A stretch of 9,652 bases of DNA from Microcaldota archaeon. Its GTDB lineage: Archaea; Micrarchaeota; Micrarchaeia; Micrarchaeales; CABMGC01. The stretch covers positions 1 to 9,652 of the forward strand of contig JAJZKH010000021.1 of NCBI GenBank assembly GCA_021850955.1, read 5' to 3'. Position numbers and translations under genes: made by a program. The notes beneath the pieces are model-generated. The model was not told the origin of the DNA. It saw only the letters and a list, made by a program, of their open reading frames with translations, and ran no database searches. Shown piece after piece: positions 6,457 to 9,652 of this stretch (positions within the stretch are counted from its first letter, which is position 1; each line of letters begins with the position of its first letter).

Positions 6457-7254
6457 TTAGCTTCCAAATGACGAAATGTTGGTAGACATTAAGACTTGGT
6501 TGCTGGATTCCTCAACAGATGACAAAGGCAAGCCGAATTTGTCCGAAATGCATTCTATTAGTGTCACGTTTTCAGGGTAACTTTTTATAGTTATGTTGTA
6601 CAAATTGCAGCCTTGTCTAAGATAACTTCTCTGGCCCAATGAAGTGATGGTGCTGTTAGCAAATATTATGTTTGGATCAAAGTAATAAATCGTATAGCCC
6701 GCAATAGGTGTGAAGAGAACCACTGGAAGTGTGTTTATTGAATAAGCTGCATCGAATGCGCTTATATTTGAAGGTATGCTAAGAGGTAAAGAGCATTTTT
6801 CAGTTGAATTGGCGTTTGCTTTGTTTATTGCTGCTATCAATGTGCTGTTAACCACACTCGTGTTGGCAAAGTAGGTTTTTGAGCATTGCGATATCTTTGT
6901 AGAGTTAAATGTTGAATAAACATGCTCTACCTTTACAACATTTGGCAATAACTGCTGTAAAGAATAAAGAGAAATATTAAATGAATTTCCGTTATTAAAG
7001 AAGGAGTAATTTCCCGTGTAGTTCTCTCCGCTTGAGGTATTTACGAAATACAGTTTGTATGTCAATCCGAACTTGCCAGCAGTGTTATAGCTTGCTTGCG
7101 AATTTGACAGCAATGCTGATAATGTGCTTGCAGGCGTAGGATAGTTTGAAGGAGTAGTACTACTGGGTTTCATGACGTATTTGCTTAATACAAAAGCTAT
7201 TATAACCACTACAATGACAAGCACTATTGCTAAGGATATTATTTTTCCTTTCAC
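6457..7254 (-). CDS. Membrane-anchored surface protein, 265 residues
   Basis: One long hydrophobic segment at 5-24 (IISLAIVLVIVVVIIAFVLS) is followed by KYVMK and then a Pro/Ser/Thr-rich linker (KPSSTTPSNYPTPAST, 29-44). This is the layout of a signal-anchored archaeal surface or pilin-like protein. I see no clear class III (type IV pilin) cleavage motif, so a pilin is not claimed. The ectodomain has many Asn-X-Ser/Thr sequons and four cysteines (C124, C154, C216, C235), possibly two disulfides. The region around 175-235 (NTLPVVLFTPIAGYTIYYFDP, then two cysteines) resembles the end of the neighbouring 222-residue protein. The start is GTG at 7254-7252; the overlapping ATG two bases upstream reads into an immediate stop. 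Divergent from the small gene at 7397. Function unknown. Confidence 0.75.
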   Translation of the reverse strand: MKGKIISLAIVLVIVVVIIAFVLSKYVMKPSSTTPSNYPTPASTLSALLSNSQASYNTAGKFGLTYKLYFVNTSSGENYTGNYSFFNNGNSFNISLYSLQQLLPNVVKVEHVYSTFNSTKISQCSKTYFANTSVVNSTLIAAINKANANSTEKCSLPLSIPSNISAFDAAYSINTLPVVLFTPIAGYTIYYFDPNIIFANSTITSLGQRSYLRQGCNLYNITIKSYPENVTLIECISDKFGLPLSSVEESSNQVLMSTNISSFGS

Positions 7255-7286
7255 ATTGATTTTAGTCTTTTTTGATTTAAATAAAT

Positions 7287-7299
7287 TAAATATAAAAAT
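7287..7299 (-). promoter_or_regulatory. TATA-like box for the 265-residue surface protein
   Basis: The minus strand reads ATTTTTATATTTA, centred about 39 bases before the GTG start, implying a leader of roughly 14 bases. A second AT-rich stretch at 7275-7284 would instead give a leaderless transcript. The 142-base gap also holds the promoter of the divergent gene at 7397. Confidence 0.35.
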
Positions 7300-7342
7300 A
7301 AAATTGCAATTTTTAAATTAAAGTTTTCATTTTTGGAATAAG

Positions 7343-7355
7343 CTTTTTATTTATA
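7343..7355 (+). promoter_or_regulatory. TATA-like box for the 62-residue gene
   Basis: CTTTTTATTTATA lies about 48 bases before the ATG at 7397, placing initiation near 7374 and a leader of ~23 bases. The leader includes an ATG-TCA-TAA mini-frame at 7370-7378, probably incidental. Confidence 0.35.
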
Positions 7356-7396
7356 GGAGTGTTAATTTAATGTCATAAGCATAGAAATTAGAGAAC

Positions 7397-7585
7397 ATGG
7401 AAAAAGTAAAGGAACAGGTTCTGGAAAAGATAAAAAAGGCCTTGGATAAGACGTATAGAAAGGAGTTTTCATGGGACGGTCTGATAGAATGGATGGCGTA
7501 TATAAGTGCCCTTTCGGATTTTGGATTGCTGACTAAGGAAGAAGCGCAAGAACTTGCTGATTTCGTTGATGAGAACTCCATTTAA
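7397..7585 (+). CDS. Small helical protein, 62 residues
   Basis: An unrecognised small protein: charged helix MEKVKEQVLEKIKKALDKTY, then a central FSWDGLIEWMAYISALSDFG, then an acidic helix LTKEEAQELADFVDE. It is soluble, with no cysteine or membrane segment. Codon use (GGA, CTG, AGG-type mix) resembles that of the abiE genes to its right and is less A/T-skewed than in the left island. The long minus-strand frame overlapping it lacks protein-like character, so this strand is preferred. It is divergent from the surface-protein gene and 130 bases ahead of abiEii, which has its own promoter, so it is probably not part of that operon. The three-helix pattern could be a small regulator or a protein-binding module, but nothing shows which. 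Confidence 0.65.
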   Translation: MEKVKEQVLEKIKKALDKTYRKEFSWDGLIEWMAYISALSDFGLLTKEEAQELADFVDENSI

Positions 7586-7590
7586 AAATA

Positions 7591-7629
7591 GAAAGAATTG
7601 TTTTATCTTTCCAATTAAGCCATTCTTTC
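7591..7629. repeat. 8-bp inverted repeat with 23-base loop after the 62-residue gene
   Basis: GAAAGAAT (7591-7598) pairs with ATTCTTTC (7622-7629). The loop contains TTTTATCTTT, which may by itself end transcription of the gene at 7397. A run of nine or more A follows on the plus strand, so a bacterial-type terminator here would act on the minus strand, where no nearby gene needs one. Significance is weak. Confidence 0.3.
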
Positions 7630-7684
7630 AAAAAAAAAGAATTTTGACTATGTGCCTTCATAAAGGCTTTTATAGAATTAACGA

Positions 7685-7706
7685 TAATTATATATATGTA
7701 TAATTA
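7685..7706 (+). promoter_or_regulatory. AbiE promoter: TATA box inside an imperfect 22-bp palindrome
   Basis: TTATATATA (7688-7696) is centred 24 bases before the ATG at 7716, so a leaderless transcript is expected. It lies inside a near-perfect palindrome: left arm TAATTATATAT, right arm ATGTATAATTA, 10 of 11 pairs matching. In characterised AbiE systems the AbiEi antitoxin represses its own operon by binding inverted repeats at the promoter, so this is a plausible operator. The AT-richness makes chance symmetry a real alternative. Confidence 0.5.
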
Positions 7707-7715
7707 AGGTTCATT

Positions 7716-8354
7716 ATGGAATTGCCGATAATTTACAAGCTGAAAAGAGAATCGCAGAAGGAACTTGCTGAATTGCAGGACGAAGCCATAGAGGTAGTGT
7801 ATTCTCTGCTGCAAAATGCTGTTATACATGGAGGAACTGCTATATGGCGATGTTATGGGGGTAAGCGATTTTCAGAGGATATTGATCTATACGCAGATTA
7901 TAAAGAAGACTTTAAGGTGTTGCTTGAAAATGAGTTAAAGAAGAGAGGCTTAATCTTATTCAAATTTAGGCAGACTGAAAGCACTTTGTTTTCCCAGATA
8001 TCGGATAACAATGCAAAAATGAGCTTGGAGATAACAAGAAAGAACGTAAAAGGAACATTAAAGGCATACCAAAAAGTAAACGGCAATCAAATAGATGTAT
8101 TGACATTAAGGCCAGAGGAATTGCTCCTAGAAAAGATGGCAGCTTATAACGACAGACTTAAAGTAAGGGATATATACGATGTCTATTTTCTTTCCAGGTT
8201 TGTAAATGATAGGAATGTAAAGGATTCTGTTAAAACTTATCTGTCAAAAATAAAGAAACCAGTAGATGAAAATGATCTTAAGGCAATAATCTATGAAGGC
8301 AAAGTGCCGACATTTGAAGAAATGTTGGAGGTATTGAATGCATGGGCAAGGTAA
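7716..8354 (+). CDS. abiEii: AbiEii-type nucleotidyltransferase toxin
   Basis: 212 residues, matching the AbiEii/AbiGii nucleotidyltransferase toxin family (Pfam PF08843, COG2253). The family's polymerase-beta-like active site is visible: HGGTAIWR at 38-45, then KRFSEDIDLY at 50-59 with the two metal-binding acids D55 and D57. A candidate third acid lies in SLEITRK (E105). The conserved helix LRPEELLLEKMAAYNDR with RDIYDVYFLSR (131-161) supplies the basic and acidic residues of the C-terminal motif. All expected motifs are intact, so the enzyme is probably active. Known members block growth by transferring nucleotides to RNA, including tRNA ends in related toxins, during phage infection. It overlaps the antitoxin gene by 13 bases and comes first, opposite to the usual abiEi-abiEii order. 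A decayed piece of a second copy lies at 9177-9241. Confidence 0.92.
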   Translation: MELPIIYKLKRESQKELAELQDEAIEVVYSLLQNAVIHGGTAIWRCYGGKRFSEDIDLYADYKEDFKVLLENELKKRGLILFKFRQTESTLFSQISDNNAKMSLEITRKNVKGTLKAYQKVNGNQIDVLTLRPEELLLEKMAAYNDRLKVRDIYDVYFLSRFVNDRNVKDSVKTYLSKIKKPVDENDLKAIIYEGKVPTFEEMLEVLNAWAR

Positions 8355-8935
8355 AATACAGGGAAGAATTCATTGAATATTTCAAGGATAGAAATTACTT
8401 CTCCATAAAGGATGCAGAGTTGTTTTTAATGCAGAAGGGAGCCACCAAGGAATACGCAAGATTAATGCTTTATGCAATGGAAAGAAAGGGAAAAATAAGG
8501 AGGTTGAAAAGAGGATATTACTCATTTAACAGCAACTTGGATGCAATAGGCTTTATATTTGAGCCTTTTTATTATGGCTTACAGGAAGCCCTATCTTTGC
8601 ATGGCCTGTGGGAACAGCAAACTAACCCTGTGATAATAACCACAAGGAAGGTTAGGACTGGAGTTAGAAGTATACTGGGGAGGAATGTAGTTGTGAGGCG
8701 TATACAAAGAAAGATGTTCTTCGGCTACGAAGCAAAGCGTATTGGCAGTTCATTCATTCCTGTTTCTGATGTGGAAAAGACGTTGATAGACTTTGTTTAT
8801 TTCAAGGTTAAAATAACAAAAGAAGTTTTAGAAAAAATGGAAAAAAGATTAGATAAAGAAAAATTACAAAGATATTTAGAGAAATTAGACAAAAATTTGA
8901 GAATTAAAGTGGATAACCTGTTAAAAATGAACTAA
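8342..8935 (+). CDS. abiEi: AbiEi-type antitoxin/transcriptional regulator
   Basis: 197 residues of the AbiEi antitoxin family (COG5340). The N-terminal winged helix-turn-helix spans about 8-62 (FSIKDAELFLMQKGATKEYA, then GKIRRLKRGYYSF as the wing, with the family's RLxRGxY). The second domain carries FYYGLQEALSLHGLWEQ (76-92), PVIITTRKVRTG (96-107), and VSDVEKTLIDFVYF (141-154), a family hallmark. In characterised systems AbiEi neutralises AbiEii without stable binding (type IV toxin-antitoxin) and represses the operon. The start at 8342 lies inside the end of abiEii, so translation is coupled. The last ~40 codons are markedly A-rich (AAA, GAA, TTA, AGA) against the rest of the gene and form a charged helix. 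They may be a divergent or replaced tail. Length is close to compact family members. Confidence 0.9.
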   Translation: MGKVKYREEFIEYFKDRNYFSIKDAELFLMQKGATKEYARLMLYAMERKGKIRRLKRGYYSFNSNLDAIGFIFEPFYYGLQEALSLHGLWEQQTNPVIITTRKVRTGVRSILGRNVVVRRIQRKMFFGYEAKRIGSSFIPVSDVEKTLIDFVYFKVKITKEVLEKMEKRLDKEKLQRYLEKLDKNLRIKVDNLLKMN

Positions 8936-9100
8936 ATGATAGATAATTAAATGAAAAACGTTGGCCGGTTCAAACATAATTTGATGGCTTTCTTATTATC
9001 TTTACTGCATCATTTTAAGTGAAAACTTTTAAGTTGTTTTCATTAATTATGCGTATAAAATTCTTGGCTTTCATATATTTTGTATAGTTATATTTATACT

Positions 9101-9120
9101 TTTGTATATATAAATATAAG
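9101..9120 (+). promoter_or_regulatory. TATA-like stretch upstream of the abiEii remnant
   Basis: TTTGTATATATAAATATAAG resembles an archaeal TATA region and lies where a promoter of the decayed abiEii copy could have been. GTG at 9131 opens a short frame that stops at 9199, so no intact gene is driven by it now. Confidence 0.3.
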
Positions 9121-9176
9121 AAATTTAGATGTGTACAATCAAACATTATTACCTCTTTATAATAAAAGCCAAATAC

Positions 9177-9241
9177 GAACTAACTTAACTGCAGGATAAA
9201 GTTATAGGAATAGTGTATTCTCTACTGCAAAATACTGTTAT
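9177..9241 (+). pseudogene. Decayed fragment of a second abiEii copy
   Basis: These 65 bases align without gaps to 7761-7825 inside abiEii, with 52 identities. Over the last 51 bases (9191-9241 against 7775-7825) there are nine differences, all transitions, eight of them toward A or T. In the abiEii frame the fragment reads E-L-T-stop-L-Q-D-K-V-I-G-I-V-Y-S-L-L-Q-N-T-V-I, against ELAELQDEAIEVVYSLLQ followed by NAVI in the intact gene. The nonsense codon is TAA for GAA. Beyond 9241 the similarity fades, possibly continuing as V-I-G-T after a six-base deletion of the HG of HGGT. The active-site acids are not present. It is a remnant of a duplication or of a second AbiE system lost from this locus, and fills most of the 336-base gap after abiEi. 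Confidence 0.8.
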
Positions 9242-9271
9242 TGGTACTTTAATCGTAATCTTTGCTTCAAA

Positions 9272-9652
9272 TTATAGCCCTTTTATCTCTTCGTAGAAAA
9301 GCTCCAATCCGTGCTCTACTGCGTTTGCTACACTATTAATGGAGTACTTACCTATAACCTTGTTTTCCTTGGTTTTCAGGTTTTTAAGCTCATTAGCTGT
9401 TTTCTTGATTGAATCTATATACCCGTCATGGGAGTAGCTTTTGTTGTTTATTTGTGAACTTACAAGTACAGAATCATCCGTCTCTATGTTGTCTAGAAAT
9501 TTATAAGTCTGTCCGGCAACTTTCTCCACATCATCTATGGCTTTGCATACCCTTTTTGCCCCCGAATAATAGGCTTTAGAGGCAAATTCTACGGGTTCAT
9601 TAGTTCTTTCACATTCAGCTGCAACCGCTATGTCTATCTTTCTTAGCCTGTT
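9272..9652 (-). CDS. Unrecognised protein, C-terminal 126 codons (partial, runs off right edge)
   Basis: The frame is open from the right edge to the stop TAA at 9274-9272. The internal GTG at 9529 is unlikely to be the start, because the upstream 41 codons read as good protein (KIDIAVAAECERTNEPVEF, then ASKAYYSGAKRVCKAIDD) and continue without a stop. The visible part is helical and charged, with no membrane segment. Notable stretches are YKFLDNIETDDSVLVSSQIN, DSIKKTANELKNLKTKENK and SVANAVEHGLELFYEEIKGL. Two cysteines occur in the upstream part. The repeated helical pattern is compatible with a coiled or helical-bundle protein. I do not recognise the family. Codon use resembles that of the abiE genes. 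Confidence 0.65.
   Translation of the reverse strand, partial: NRLRKIDIAVAAECERTNEPVEFASKAYYSGAKRVCKAIDDVEKVAGQTYKFLDNIETDDSVLVSSQINNKSYSHDGYIDSIKKTANELKNLKTKENKVIGKYSINSVANAVEHGLELFYEEIKGL

Noticed and set aside
6457..7254. Type IV pilin or archaellin identity for the 265-residue membrane-anchored protein
   Set aside because: The hydrophobic segment begins at residue 5, but no clear class III peptidase cleavage site or pilin-like glutamate is visible, so only a membrane-anchored surface protein is claimed.
7351..7581. 76-codon minus-strand open frame over the 62-residue gene
   Set aside because: Ser/Phe-rich shadow translation. The plus-strand frame has a better amino acid pattern and a promoter.
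8955..8985. GGTTCAAAC resembling a tRNA T-loop, as in a tRNA gene or attachment site
   Set aside because: The flanking bases cannot form the T-stem, and no acceptor or anticodon arms can be found on either side.

Overview
This AT-rich window carries no rRNA, tRNA, CRISPR array or complete insertion sequence. The expression signals look archaeal. Most genes have a TATA-like box 25-45 bases ahead of the start, several imply leaderless or very short-leader transcripts, and Shine-Dalgarno sequences are scarce. The two surface-type proteins, rich in Asn-X-Ser/Thr sequons, also fit an archaeon. A low-GC thermoplasmatal or DPANN-type archaeon (for example a micrarchaeote) would fit, but the sequence alone does not settle the lineage.

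Left part (1-5000, minus strand) looks like a defence-type island. Read in the direction of transcription it holds a small PD-(D/E)XK-like predicted nuclease (4998-4549), an unrecognised 180-residue protein (4483-3941), an AlbA_2/Schlafen-type protein (3745-2570), a start-less ORF remnant (2541-2275), a type III-like beta-class DNA methyltransferase (2188-329), and the first 110 codons of its restriction/helicase partner (332 to the left edge). The last two genes are coupled by an ATGA overlap.

Middle part (5000-7260): a plus-strand gene at 5137 has a CcdA-like ribbon-helix-helix N-terminus. Its TATA box is followed by a perfect 18-bp palindrome that ends just before the start codon, a textbook position for an autorepressor operator. 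It is divergent from the predicted nuclease gene. It converges on two consecutive minus-strand genes (6403-5735 and 7254-6457) for membrane-anchored, probably glycosylated ectodomain proteins that seem to share a C-terminal core.

Right part (7260-9652): a 62-residue helical protein gene, then an AbiE-type toxin-antitoxin pair in the order toxin (abiEii, 7716-8354) then antitoxin (abiEi, 8342-8935), overlapping by 13 bases. Downstream, at 9177-9241, lies a decayed fragment of a second abiEii copy containing a nonsense codon. The right edge holds the C-terminal 126 codons of an unrecognised minus-strand gene whose start is outside the window.

The window is therefore an accessory region with restriction-modification, toxin-antitoxin and other probable defence genes, some in decay, beside cell-surface genes. 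The best leads for something less described are the divergent RHH regulator/nuclease-like pair with its operator, the gene set next to the restriction-modification system, and the abiEii remnant.
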